A stretch of 64,000 nt of DNA from positions 1 to 64,000 of the forward strand of contig CANXME010000034.1 of the NCBI GenBank assembly GCA_948144175.1, given 5' to 3'. Below, piece after piece: positions 52,021-62,657 of this stretch. Below the pieces are notes generated by a model. That model saw nothing but the letters and a program-made list of their open reading frames with translations, was not told the DNA's origin and searched no databases. How positions within the stretch are numbered: position 1 is the first letter of the stretch; each line of letters begins with the position of its first letter. The stretch comes from Closterium sp. NIES-65 (Eukaryota > Streptophyta > Zygnematophyceae > Desmidiales > Closteriaceae). A program made the translations under genes and the position numbers.

Positions 52021-52501
52021 CGGACCCTGAGGAGGAAGGGGGTCTACCGGAGGGGGACCTGGGACAAGGAAGAGCGGCGGAGGGGGGAGGGACGGAGTGC
52101 GGTAGGGGAAGAGGCGGTAGTAGGGGACCGACTCGTCAAACGTGACGTCCTGGGAGGACAGAACACTGCGAGAGGTAGGGTGGTAGAACTGCCACCCTGG
52201 CGCGTCAGGGGGGAAACCCAGGAAGACGCAAGGAGCACCACGAGGGGACAGGTTGTCCGCAGACAAGTCGCGGACAAACGCCCAAGATCCCCAGACACGG
52301 ATTCGGCTCGCAGCGACACTGTTACGTGGACCGGCTCTCGAATAGATTTACTACACCGACGTAGCCCGTGGGGAGAAAACGTGGCAGTAGTTTTGGGCAG
52401 ATTTAATCGAGCGTTTCGAACCAATTAATACAACCTACATGGCGCGGTAGTAGAAACACCGACACAAGCAATACAGTAGTGTAACACAGTATACCCTGCA
52501 G

Positions 52502-52894
52502 ATGGAGTTTCTGTTCAACCGCATCACCGACCTGACCGAAGGCGAAAAAATCCAGGCGTACACCGAAGGGTTAAAAATGGAGATTCGGCGGCAGGTGATT
52601 GCGGTGAATTACAACATCTATAGAAACATCGTGCGTGCTGCCGAGCGATACGACGCACTGACTCAAGGTCAACCCGAAACACAGCGCTTCACGCCGAACT
52701 GTACATACGTCACGGAGCGATCAGCACCCCCCACGTTTGCCGAACCGATGGATATTGACAAATACGACGCCAAGCAGCACCCGACAAAATGCGAGTTTTG
52801 CGGCGCAGCAGGACATCAGTTTTTGTTGTGCTACAAAATGAAGAAAGCACGTGCGACACTCCAGGACGGAAACAGTGGAGCACCCCCGAAGTAA
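52502..52894 (+). pseudogene. Family-G G3 gag, C-terminal part
   Basis: MEFLFNRITDLTEGEKIQAY, TEGLKMEIRRQVIAVN and YRNIVRAAERYDALTQGQPE are the end of a retrotrans_gag domain. DIDKYDAKQHPTKCEFCGAA is the run-in to the single zinc knuckle. Confidence 0.82.
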
Positions 52895-53560
52895 AAAAAC
52901 GGGAATCGCCACTAGCCGCGGATCGACCTGGCGATCGCGTAAAGATCCGAAAAGCAAGAAAAGGCGACGACGTGGCGACTTCGGAGCGGGTGAAAAAAGG
53001 AGAAAATGATGGCGCGAATTTAAAACGTCACGAACGGCCGGCATCAGGGGAAATCGCTGAGGCGAATGGAGGCTCCGCGAAAAAAGACTCTGCACCGACC
53101 GGGAAACTCCACCCGAACACCCACGAAAGTAAGAATTCGTTAAAAGTATCCTATAAAGATGCTCTAACGAAGAATATTGCTTCTCGTGGTTTACAAGCCC
53201 TCAAAAAATTCAGGGGAGGTCTAGAGGCCAAGAAAAAGCCTTTAGAAATATTTCAGGTACCTGAGAAGTTGGGCAAAGTACTACAGAGCGTAGAAAAGGG
53301 TCGTGCGTTCCGTGGAATTAATATTCTCTCCCCGCATCATAGTGTTAAGGCTCCCCGTTGCCCACACGTGAAGCCTACACAGCTGCCAAGGCTTAGAGGA
53401 GACATCCACGCTCAGGAGAAATTATACAAGCCTCGGAAAAATCCTCTTACCCCCCCGGTGAAGTTGGAAAGCGCTGAGTCAGGTATAAGAAAAAGGGAAG
53501 GTATTAAGTTTGATGGACCCTATGATCCTATTAACGAGACCCTCTTTGGCTACTCAACGC
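52895..53560 (+). other. Basic spacer between gag and protease in G3
   Basis: About 650 bp coding for a Lys/Arg/Glu-rich stretch with no recognised domain (RVKIRKARKGDDVATSERVK; AKKKPLEIFQVPEKLGKVLQ). It reads in one frame into the protease and is probably part of the polyprotein. Confidence 0.55.
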
Positions 53561-54059
53561 AGCAGAAACCACTACTCCTTGAGGTGTTATGCAATGGGCG
53601 ACGCCTCCAGGCACTGGTGGACAGCGGTGCATCTCACTCGGTGTGAGACCGCGGAGCATTGGAGAAAATTGGAGAAAAGGCGGAAGAGACCCAGTTTTCA
53701 GCAACCATGGTGGACGGTACGAAGCTTCCTATTCACGACGAAGCATCAATGCAGCTGCATATAGGTGCGTTGAGGTGGAAGCCGAAGCTACCTGTCACCA
53801 ACATCAAAGGATTAGATTTTATCTTGGGACGAGATTTCCTGAAGCGGTTCAACCCCGAGATCGATTGGGTCAACAGCAAGGTGTGCATCTACAACAACGG
53901 GAAGCGGATAGCACTGCCAAGCTGGACGGATACAGGGAACGTTCCTGAAACGACACTGGCACGGTTCGAACAGACTGTGAACGAGAGTAACACGGGTTAC
54001 CTAGAACAGGTTATGGCAGCAGCATACGAGGAGAAGCCGAGTTCTGAGCTACCTACGGT

Positions 54060-54783
54060 AGTAAAGGAGGTCTTGGAGCAATACAAGGATATAATGCCCG
54101 ACGACCTACCTGCACGCGTACCTCCAGCACGCACCCACGAGCACGAGATCGTGGAGGAACCAGGTGCGAAACCTGTCTCACGTGCACCATACCGACTGAG
54201 TCCGACTGAACTGACTGACATGAAGAAACAGATAGAGTATCTACTGGACAGACAACTGATCCGCCCATCCACCTCTCCCTACAGTGCACAAGTTCTCTTC
54301 ACTCCAAAACGAGACGGCAGTTTGCGGATGTGCATCGACTACCGCGCACTGAACAAACAGACAGTTAAAAACAAGTACCCCATTCCGCGAATCGACGACT
54401 TACTGGACCAACTATGTGGTGCAAAAGTCTTCTCGAAGCTGGACCAACGGTCGGGCTACTGGCAGATCAAGATGGCGGACAACTCGATCCACAAGACGGC
54501 GTTCCGTACCAGATACGGCTCCTAGGAATACTTGGTGATGTCGTTCGGACTCTGCAACGCACCACCAACGTTTCAAGCGGAGCTGAATCACATCTTACGA
54601 CCCCTGTTGGCCGAGTGCATGGTGGTGTACCTGGACGACATTCTCATCTACTCCAAGAACACAAAGGAGCACGTGGAGCATCTATGGAAGGTGTTCGAGA
54701 TCCTACGGAAAAACAAGTTCTACGTGAACCTGTCGAAGAGCGACTTCGCCCTGAAGAAGGTGCAGTTTCTCGGGCACATGGTG
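54060..54783 (+). pseudogene. Family-G G3 reverse transcriptase
   Basis: [98 protein letters not shown] and MVVYLDDILIYSKNTKEHVE (YLDD active site), ending KSDFALKKVQFLGHMV. Typical Ty3/gypsy RT. One or more breaks. Confidence 0.88.
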
Positions 54784-54784
54784 A

Positions 54785-55670
54785 GAAGAGGGTATGCAAG
54801 GTGAGGTTGTGTGCAGGTCATCAGGTACATGAGGCAGCCAACAAGCTCTGGGTACGGGCCACTCGACTCTACGGACTCATCCGAAGGCAGAGTTGAGAGC
54901 AAGTGGCGAGTAGGCAGAGGAGTGGCCTGAGGCAAGGAGTACGTGAAGCCGAAGCGCTGAAGGACCTGCTGCACCATGTGTGACTGAGTCACGGTAATGG
55001 TGCGGCGTGCTCTGTCCCGGGTGATCTGCAAGCCAAGGTAGCTGCGCAGCTCACCCAGGTCTGTGCACGTGTGTCTCTTCTGCAGCTCGGACTTCACGTA
55101 GGCGAGTCCACCAGTGTCAGCAGTGGCAAAGACCAAGTCGTCGACGTACACGAGGATGTAGAACGGCGGCAAAGAGGTGTCGGTGCGCAGAAACAGCGAC
55201 AGGTCGGAAGTAGAGGGAGCAAACCCAAGAGCCGCAAGTGTAGTCCTTAGTGTGTGGTGCCACTCACGCGGTGCCTGGCGGAGACCATAGACTGGCTGCC
55301 GGAGGCTCCACTAGGTGCTAGGAGGAAAAGTCCCAGTGAAGCCAGATGGGCGGCGCAGCCAGATCTCCTCGTGCAGGCTACCCTACAAGAAAGCAGTGCT
55401 GAAGTCAAGAGAGTGAAGCTCGTAGTCGCGCTAAGCGGCTATGTGCAGCAGCACCCGAAAAGTGGTCATCTTCGGGGTGGGCGAGAAGGTCTGAAAGTAG
55501 TCAGCTCCCTGCCGCTGACTGAAGCCACGAGCCACGTACCGCGCCTTGAAGACAGGTGGAGAACCTGGCGGCCGCTTCACCTTGAAGATCGACCTGCCAC
55601 TGACGATGTTCGCCCCAGGTGGAGGAACCGCGTCAACATAGGTTCCTGTGCATTTCTAGGAAGCCATCTC
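54785..55670 (-). pseudogene. Copia-A A6 reverse transcriptase
   Basis: LVYVDDLVFATADTGGLAYV (YVDD), KRHTCTDLGELRSYLGLQIT, SLPQATPLPTRHLLSTLPSD and PYPELVGCLMYLMTCTQPHL. The N-terminal half lies at 55200-55670 in other frames. Cut off at the left by the junction with G3. Confidence 0.82.
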
Positions 55671-55910
55671 TGCATCCATAGCTGCCTGCCACTGAGAGGA
55701 GTAGGGACCCTCTACGGCCTCCGCGTAAGAGGGCGGAGTCGGGATGTCAAGTGCATCCGGGTCTCCCTCAGGGGTAAGCTGTACGAACACGAGATGAGGT
55801 GAAGCAGCAGCGGGACACTGGAACTCCTCCTGCCAGTCCTCAAGGACGTCCGTGCCAAGGGCACACTCACCCCCGACGGACGGAGGACAGACAGACTCAG
55901 ACTCAGCGAC

Positions 55911-55915
55911 AAGAC
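55911..55915. repeat. Target-site duplication AAGAC, left
   Basis: AAGAC before 55916 and again at 56745-56749. Joining across the insertion restores the copia-A sequence GCGACAAGACTAGCAGCGTAG seen at 50900. Confidence 0.88.
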
Positions 55916-56744
55916 TGTTGGTGCAACCCTACGGTTTGCACTCGGCTTGTTGTCCGTGTGCGTCCATGTGTGTGTGTATGGAATGGTATGAGGGCATGGG
56001 ATAATATATATTTCATGCTTATAATTTTGTGTGAATGTTGAGTCATGATGTCGAGTGTGTGTGTCGAGTCAATAGCGAGTTATCGCTAGACGCGTGTTAC
56101 GTGGTCGTTTGTGTCTCGCACGCGATTTCTATTTTGTCGTGCGCGGTTTCTATTTTGTCCTGGGTCGAACGTTTGGCGTGTCGTAGGTGTGTGTAGAAGA
56201 CCCATCAAGAACTCAAGGATGAGTTTGTGATGAAGAGCCCGACCCTTGGTGTCAAGCCTCAAGTGATTTCGAAGCTCGCCAAAAGGGTACACTTCAAGAT
56301 ATTGAAGATAGTTACATTGCTTTGTGTAGTGTAACATTTCACTTGGTGTAGGCCCTAGTGAAGGGCAGTTTCGAGACCCTTCGTGGTTGGGGACAGTGTG
56401 GCACTGTTCCACATCACTGTACCTCGGCTCTTTAAGTTTGAAGGAGCTGGGAGTCATTCCCAACTCGTAACTCTTCATATCTCTTCCTATTTTGTGTTCT
56501 AAGACTAAAGTGGCTGCCATAGTGCCGTTCGTTCAAACCGGCAATGTGTCGTCAATACTTAGTGAAATTGTGCGATCTAAATTGCCTATTGTAGGCTACA
56601 ATTTGACGCTCCAGATCCAAGTTGAATCAGGTCATTTTAAGTTGTGACCCGAACGCTATGAACGTTTGAAGCCGCTTTGTAGAAATCCGGCTGTGCACTC
56701 TATCTTTCGTTTTAGGCACATTGGAGCCTATTGTGACTATAACA
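55916..56744. mobile_element. Solo LTR of an unknown LTR retrotransposon
   Basis: 829 bp beginning TGTTGGTGCAACCC and ending GACTATAACA, flanked by a perfect 5-bp duplication AAGAC. TG...CA ends, the duplication and the lack of any gene inside fit a solo LTR left by recombination. It is clearly AT-richer than the surrounding copia. It has no relative elsewhere in the window. A 144-residue open stretch on the minus strand (56086-56520) has no recognisable motif and I do not call it a gene. Orientation unknown. Confidence 0.75.
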
Positions 56745-57990
56745 AAGACTAGCAGCGTAGTCTAGACGACAGCGAGCAGCAAAGTCAACGAGCTCAGCAA
56801 CTAGGGCAGACGCAGCAGTGGACTCAAAAGAAGGGTCAGTGACGACAGTAGTAAGGAGACGCGTGACAAAAGGACTGGCAGCACGAAGAGAGTCCGACTC
56901 CGGGTCGGCAAGAGCAGGAAGAGAAGACTCAGTAGGAGAAGGCAAAGGGGCACGCAGAGGAGCAGTGGACGGACGCAGAGACATCCGATGCGTGCCAAGG
57001 ACAGGAGGAGGACGCTGACGCGAACTGCGACCACTAGTGCGAGCAGCACGAACAGGTGACGCAGGCTCACGACGCTCAGCAAGACCTCCAGTAGGACCAG
57101 TGTAGGGAGACGGAGCAGGCAGTGGGGAGGCCGGCTGTAACTGTAACTGCAACGGGATAGGCTGTGGACACTCTAAGGGAGGAGGAGGACCAGTAGAAGA
57201 CGGGAGACCAAGAACCTGCTGAAGGAGCGGAACGAAGTACGGCCAAGGCCGCGCGGCGACTCCAGACAAAGTAGGGACAGCACCAGCACCCCCAGTGGCA
57301 ACACCAGCACCAGTAGCACCTCCAGCTCCAGTACCTTCAGCAGCACCAGTAGGACCCCCAGCAGGACCGCCTCCAGGACCAACTGCAGTAGCCTCTGCGC
57401 CAACACCTGCAGCAGCTCCAGCTCCTGAAGTACCCGCAGGCCCAGCAGCTCCAGTACTCCCAGTACGAGCACCTCTGAGACCCGTGGCACCAGCTCCCTC
57501 AGCAGCAACAGAACCTCCAGTACCCGCACCACCTCCAGCTCCTGCAGCTCGCCTCCAGCGCCCGGCAAACCACTCACGCAGCTCCTGTCGAGAGAGTGGC
57601 TCTCGGCAAGACGAAGCTCCCGGAGAACCGCCAGGCACAGCACCAGCAGGCCCAGCTCCCTCAGGCTCCGCACCCCTAGGCTCAGTACCTCGACGCATAG
57701 CACCCCCAAACTCAGCACCCCCGGGCTCAGCACCCCCACGCGTAGCACCCCCAGGCTCAGCACCCGCAGACTCAGCACCCCCAGTAGTAGCACCCTCAGG
57801 CTCAGCACCCCCAGGCGTAGCACCCACACACTCAGCACCCCCAGAGTCAGCACCCCCAGGCTCAGCACCCTCAGTAGCACCAGAGTCACCAGTAACCTCG
57901 ACAAGCTCGACAGCGTCTACCTGGGACACACCTGAAGAGGCAGGACCCTGAGGGGGGAGGGGGTCTACCGGGGGGGGGACTTGGCACAAG
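56745..57990 (-). pseudogene. Copia-A A6 linker with GGAEP-like repeats
   Basis: SQVDAVELVEVTGDSGATEG, then irregular GGAEP/GGATPGGAE repeats (57660-57880), SCREPLSRQELREWFAGRWR, a Gly/Ala zone (57280-57560), RPWPYFVPLLQQVLGLPSST and SFESTAASALVAELVDFAA. In this copy the repeat units are the least uniform. Confidence 0.78.
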
Positions 57991-57999
57991 GAAGAGCGA

Positions 58000-59110
58000 T
58001 GGCGGGGGGAGGGACGGAGTGCGGTAGGGGAAGAGGCGGTAGTAGGGGACCGACTCGTCAAACGTGACGTCCTGGGAGGACAGAACACGATGAGAGGTGG
58101 GGTGGTAGAACTGCCACCCTGGCGCGTCAGGGGGGAAGCCAAGGAAGACGCAAGGAGCAGTACGAGGGGACAGCTTGTCCGCACACAAGTCGCGGACAAA
58201 CGCCCGAGATCCCCAGACACGGAACGCGGACGCATCGCCTACCTTCCCCGTCCACAGCAAAGCTGGGGAGGTCTACGGCATGGAGACCCTGGGGTGAAGG
58301 TTGATCTGATGCGCCGCGTACCGAACCGCAAACGGCCACATAAAATGGGGTGCAGCCGCATGCATCATGGACGTACGGGCGACGTCCATGACCATGCCAA
58401 TGCGGCGCTCAGCAATCCCATTTTGCTGTGGAGAGTCCGGAAGCGTAAAGGTCTGGCGGATGTCTCGCGCACGACAGTAGGCTCGAAGAAGGCCAGAGGA
58501 GAACTCTCCGCCTCGGTCAAAGTGCAGACGCAGAACAGGAAAGTCCGAGCCGAAACTCTTCCTGAGCTGGAGACGGGCTGCGCGGATCCAGTCGATCAAC
58601 ACCTCAGCGACATCACCCTTGCTGCGCAAGGGGAAGACTGTGGTATAACGCGAGTAGTCGTCAACCACCATCAGGAAGTAGCGCTCATGACCCTGTCCAC
58701 GGACGCGGGCCGGGCCCCACACGTCCATGTGAAGCGTCTGCAGCGAGGCCTCTATCGGGGGAATCTGAGAGGAGTGAGGGGCAGCCCGCAGCCGCCCCTC
58801 GACACATGGGACGCAGGTGGGGCCAGGCCTCGGAGGAAGGGGAGGGAGGGACCGGGGAAGACCAGAGACAAAGACACGGGAGGCCATGCCTCGGAGACGA
58901 GGCAGGGAGGGGTGACCAAGGCGGTGGTGCCAGAGGAGAGTCTCGTGAGACAGGAGGCGACACGAGCAGGGGGCAGACTCAGGACCAGACCTGGACCCTG
59001 CAGCAAACACTTGACCCGACTCAGCTACCTGACCAGACGCAGGGACAGAAGGAGACTCAGTGGTCAGGGTGTACAGGCTTGACCCCGGCCGACGCGTAAA
59101 CGTGGCCAGG
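58000..59110 (-). pseudogene. Copia-A A6 integrase
   Basis: SHETLLWHHRLGHPSLPRLR and CVPCVEGRLRAAPHSS (zinc region), LHMDVWGPARVRGQGHERYF (first Asp), VVDDYSRYTTVFPLRSKGDV, FPVLRLHFDRGGEFSSGLLR (second Asp), SPQQNGIAERRIGMVMDVAR (Glu) and the C-terminal FLGFPPDAPGWQFYHPTS. Open for 323 residues from 59244 to 58273, the best integrase core of the family on this strand. Confidence 0.88.
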
Positions 59111-59344
59111 TGCCGGCCTGTGCGAGCGTACGAGCAGTGAGTCACCCGCTGACTCGCAGGAGTAAACTGGTGAACCCCCGCATCCTGTAGGTCAGCACCA
59201 CTCACCAAGTTGGTAGAGAACGAGGGCAGGTAAAGACCAGACAAGGTGTCAGAGGGGGCCGCCGGACACGAAAGGACAGTGGAGAAGTGAGAGAGGACAG
59301 GACCCCCAGAGGGGTCTGCCAGGGAGACTGCAACCGGCCGACCA

Positions 59345-60440
59345 AGCGGCGTGAGTGTGGTGGGGTCCCGAAAGAAAGAGCGAGAAGCTCCAGAGTCAAG
59401 GGTGAAGGCGAGGGAGGCCGAAGCCGACGTAGTATATGAGAGCGTAGACTCACCAGTACCTGAGGACTTAGACGCACTAGCACCTAGAGCAGCAGCGTCA
59501 CAGGCACCTAAGGCAGCAGCCTCATTAGTACCTAGAGCAGCAGTCCCAATGCCCGGATCAGGCGGTAAGAGTCACCCTCATCACTAATAGACACAGCATA
59601 CATGGCAGAAAGAAAAGCATCAAAATCAAGATCATAGATAGCAACTCCCGCCCTAGACAGCTCGCCCCAGGGAGGGATCTATGTGACCTCCAGGAACTGG
59701 CGACGCCACGCGTCCGTCAGGCGGCTAAAGCAGCGCTGGGTGGGGTGCGCACCCCCGCACTGCTCACCCGCACGGTCGCCGGTGTGCATGACGTAGGTGC
59801 ACAGACCAAAACCCCCACCCCGATGGCGTGCAGTGTACCACTCACGGAGCTGCTGAGGGGACAGGGTCTCACGACCGCGCTGCTGCTGCTGGCGCTGGGT
59901 GGTGCGGTCTCGAAAGAAGGAGCGAGAAGCCCCTGAGTCAAGTGTGAAGGTGAGGGAGGCCGAAGCCGACGCGGTACCTGCAAGCGCAGACTCACCAGCA
60001 CCTAAGGACGCAGACGCCTTGGCACATAGAGCAGCAGCCTCACTCGCACCTAGAGCAGCACCCTCACCAGTACCTAGAGCAGCAGTCCCAATGCCCGGGT
60101 CGAGCGGGAAACACCGGTAACAGTCACCCTTATCACTAATACACACAGCATACATGGCAGAAAGGATAGCATCAAAATCAATATCATAGATGGCAACGCC
60201 CGCCCCAGATAGCTCGTCCTAGCGAGGGATCTCTGTGGCCTCAGGGAACTGGTGACGCCACGCGTCCGTCAGGCGGCCAAAGCAGCGGTGGGTGGGGTGC
60301 GCACCCCCACACTGCTCACCCGCACGGTCGCCGTTGCGCAGGACGTAGGTGCACGAACCAAAGCCCCCACCCCGCTGGCGTGCAGTGTACCACTCACAGA
60401 GCTTCTGAGGGGACAAGGTCTCACGACCGCGCTGCTGCTG
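59345..60440 (-). pseudogene. Copia-A A6 protease region with internal duplication
   Basis: Two copies of the segment from the Gag zinc motif to the protease active site lie in tandem, offset by about 542-552 bp. One runs from about 60440 to 59891 and one from about 59890 to 59345. Each has RETLSPQxLxEWYTAR, the zinc motif ending AGEQCGGAHP, a DPGIGTAALG stretch and the LTFTLDSGASRSFF active site. The duplication joint is at a short QQQQ-encoding CTG repeat (59881-59892). No other copy in the window has it. Confidence 0.78.
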
Positions 60441-61513
60441 CTGGCGCGGACCACCACCGGAGCCACTCCTCTGCGTAGACCCGCGACCAGCTGCACCGCC
60501 AACCCCGCCGCCTCCGCCGCCTCCGCTACTACCGCCGCCTCCGCCGCCTCCTCCACCGCCACCACCTTCGCCACCTCCGCTCCCACCGCCACCGCCACCG
60601 CCGCCTCCGCCTCCACTGCCGCCACCGACACCTCCACCCCCACCTCCACTCCCACCGCCACCCCAACTCCCCCCGCCGCCTCCACCTCCACCTCCACCGC
60701 CCCCGCTCGCTCCTCCAGCGCCCCTGCCCCCCTTGCCCCTGCTAGAGCTGCGTCTCCCGCTAGAGGCAGACGCCGCACCGGCAGACTCAAGACCAAGGAG
60801 GTCGGCCGCAGCAGCAGAGGATACAGAGGGCAGAAGGGGGGAGGGGGAACACCCCTCAAAGATGGGGGTGCGCGGGTCACCACGAGAGGCCCCTATAGCG
60901 ACTATGCTCTTCTCGGCCGCTAGGAGGGACTTCTCGAGGAGGTCAACAGTGAGAGTGGTGGGACAGACTGAGAGGAAGTGATCCCTGACTACGCGAAGGG
61001 AGTCAGGGAGGCGAGTGACTATGTAGTAGAGAGTGATGTACATGGGGGGGGGGTTCTTGGCGCACAAGTCAGCAGGAAGCGCAGCGCGGTAGCGAGTGTC
61101 ACTAGTGCGGAGGTGCGAAATGAGGTCAGAGACTGTGGGAAAGGCAGCAAGGTCAGAGAAGAGGTACGGTAGCATGAGACGGCTCAGTGCAGCAGTGGCA
61201 GGGGAGGAGTAGCGTGCAACTACAGCGTCGTACAAGGTCTTAGCACTCTTGTACTGACTAAAGTGCGCACGCTCAGAGGTAGGGAGGTGGTGACGCACAG
61301 CAAGACGTGCAGAAGCATCGCGCGAGGCCCACTGTGAGCAAACAGTGGCGTCAGCATCAGCAGCAGGAGCAGGCGAGGCACCAGAGGTGAGGTCAAAGAG
61401 GGAGAGACCGTCTGCCCTATCGACTGTAAGAACAGCTGCAGGTCATCTACCCAGACGTCAAAGTCAATGGCTCGACCCTCGGCGTCGAAAGCGAAGACAC
61501 TAGGGGTAGCCAT
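60219..61513 (-). pseudogene. Copia-A A6 gag
   Basis: ATG at 61513 opens MATPSVFAFDAEGRAIDFDV. Then SERAHFSQYKSAKTLYDAVV, YSSPATAALSRLMLPYLFSD, TSDTRYRAALPADLCAKNPP, PPMYITLYYIVTRLPDSLRV, LTVDLLEKSLLAAEKSIVAI and FEGCSPSPLLPSV follow. Next come a polyglycine tract (about 60490-60710) and CTYVLRNGD...GEQCGGAHPTHRC. Open for 359 residues from 61298, which shows the whole layout of gag including the polyglycine tract in one frame. Confidence 0.9.
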
Positions 61514-61584
61514 GACAACAGTAGACTAGCCGCGCTAACTGTAGAGCAGGGGCAGTATAGTGACAAAGGCGCTGCGCTCACCAG

Positions 61585-62440
61585 ACAGGGCGGTTCGGGC
61601 AGCTCGGGCGGCTCGGCAGCAACTGTGGCTCGGCGGCACCCGCGGCTCGGCTCCTTAGCTCCTCAGGCGGCTCGGGCGGCTCGGGCGGGGTGGGCGGCTC
61701 GGGCGGCTCGGGTGGCTCGGGCGGCTCGGGTGGCTCGAGCGACTCGGGCGGCTCGGGCGGAATGGGCGGCTCGGGCTGCTGAGCGGCGCGGGCTGCTCGG
61801 CTGCGTAGGCGGTTCAGGCGGGGCCGTAGGTAGGGCGACGGGGCCGGGTCGAAGGTAGGGCGACGGGGCCGGTGCTCATCTAGGGCGACGGGGCCGGGAC
61901 CGTGGCGCAGGTAGGGCGACGGGGCCTGGTCGAAGGTAGGGCGACGGGGCCGGGGCCGGGCCGTAGGTAGGGTGACGGGGCCGGGGCCGAGCCGTAGGTA
62001 GGGCGACGGGGCCGGGTCGAAGGTAGGGCGACGGGGCTGGGCCGTAGGTAGGGCGACGGTACCGGGGCCGGGCTGTAGGTAGGGGGACGGGGCCGGGTCG
62101 GCGGTAGGGCAACGGGGCCGGTGCGCAGGTAGGGCGACGGGGCCGGGGTCGCAAGCGGGGCGACGGGGCGGGGGCCGGGGCGCAGGTAGGGCGACAGGGC
62201 TAGGGCCGGGGCCGCAGGTATGGCGACGGGGCCAGGGTCGCAAGAGGGGGGCGACGGGGCCGGGGTCGCAGGTAGGGCGACGGGGCCGGGGCGCAGGTAG
62301 GGCGTTGGGGCCGGGGCGCAAGTAGGGCGACGGACCGAGGCGCACGTAGGGCGACGGGGCCGCTAGGGCGACGGATCAGGGGCCGCTAAGGCGGCGCGAC
62401 TTGGCCGCTAGGGCGGCTCGACGAAGTCAGAGAAGGGAGC
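61585..62440 (-). repeat. GC-rich leader array of A6
   Basis: CGGGCGGCTCGGGTGG-type repeats near gag (61590-61790), then GGTAGGGCGACGGGGCCGGG units (about 61830-62340), each about 18-45 bp apart. The second unit differs from the GGCGGCGACGGGGCCGC unit of A1-A3. No gene. Confidence 0.82.
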
Positions 62441-62536
62441 GCGACTCGGGCAGAGCGCGCTACGGGCAGGAAAAAAAAAACTTTCGACTTGGTGGGCCCT
62501 AGGCACAGTTCCCACGAGGGAACCTGCTCGATACCA

Positions 62537-62657
62537 TGAGAAAACTGAAACGAGAATGAATGACTAAGGAATGAAAGTGATACAAGTATGCAACCCTAGC
62601 ATTGTGTACCCCATACAGGCTACCTCGCTACAGCCTACACAACATTATAATTTGACA
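62537..62657 (-). repeat. 5' LTR of copia-A copy A6
   Basis: 121 bp, TGAGAAAACTGAAACGAG...AATTTGACA, with the primer-site complement TGCTCGATACCA at 62525-62536. Nearly the same as the A5 LTR. Confidence 0.85.

Larger units (their letters stand above)
49304..52301 (-). mobile_element. Copia-A copy A5, main part
   Basis: Continues A5 after copia-B: RNase H (about 49304-49830), RT (about 49831-50660), linker with Gly-Ala-Glu-Pro repeats (about 50823-52020) and the integrase C-terminal end (FLGFPPDAPGWQFYHPTSRS, SADNLSPRGAPCV). It stops at 52301 within integrase, where family-G gag begins. Its integrase core, protease, gag and 5' LTR are missing. Broken in several places. Confidence 0.85.
52302..54783 (+). 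mobile_element. Ty3/gypsy family G, copy G3: gag, protease, RT
   Basis: Opens inside gag (RLAATLLRG-type core) and runs through a zinc knuckle (CEFCGAAGHQFLLCYK, about 52790-52835) and a 650-bp Lys/Arg-rich spacer. Protease follows (LQALVDSGASHSV at about 53610-53645; [12 protein letters not shown] at about 53815-53850), then RT. It ends at HMV of the RT connection, where copia-A A6 begins. Probably the middle of the copy whose LTR is at 42780-43085 and whose RNase H and integrase are at 62658-64000. A few breaks. Confidence 0.82.
54784..62657 (-). mobile_element. Copia-A copy A6
   Basis: Minus-strand element from 5' LTR (62537-62657) through leader array, gag (60219-61513), protease, integrase (about 58000-59100) and linker to RT (54785-55670). 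Its RNase H and 3' LTR are missing; the copy begins within RT at AGAGGGTATGC. A solo LTR of another family (55916-56744) sits in the linker. It carries a tandem duplication of about 545 bp across the Gag zinc motif and protease. Several breaks. Confidence 0.87.

Noticed and set aside
56086-56520. 144-residue open frame within the solo LTR
   Set aside because: No motif, and it lies inside a unit bounded by a target duplication that reads best as an LTR.
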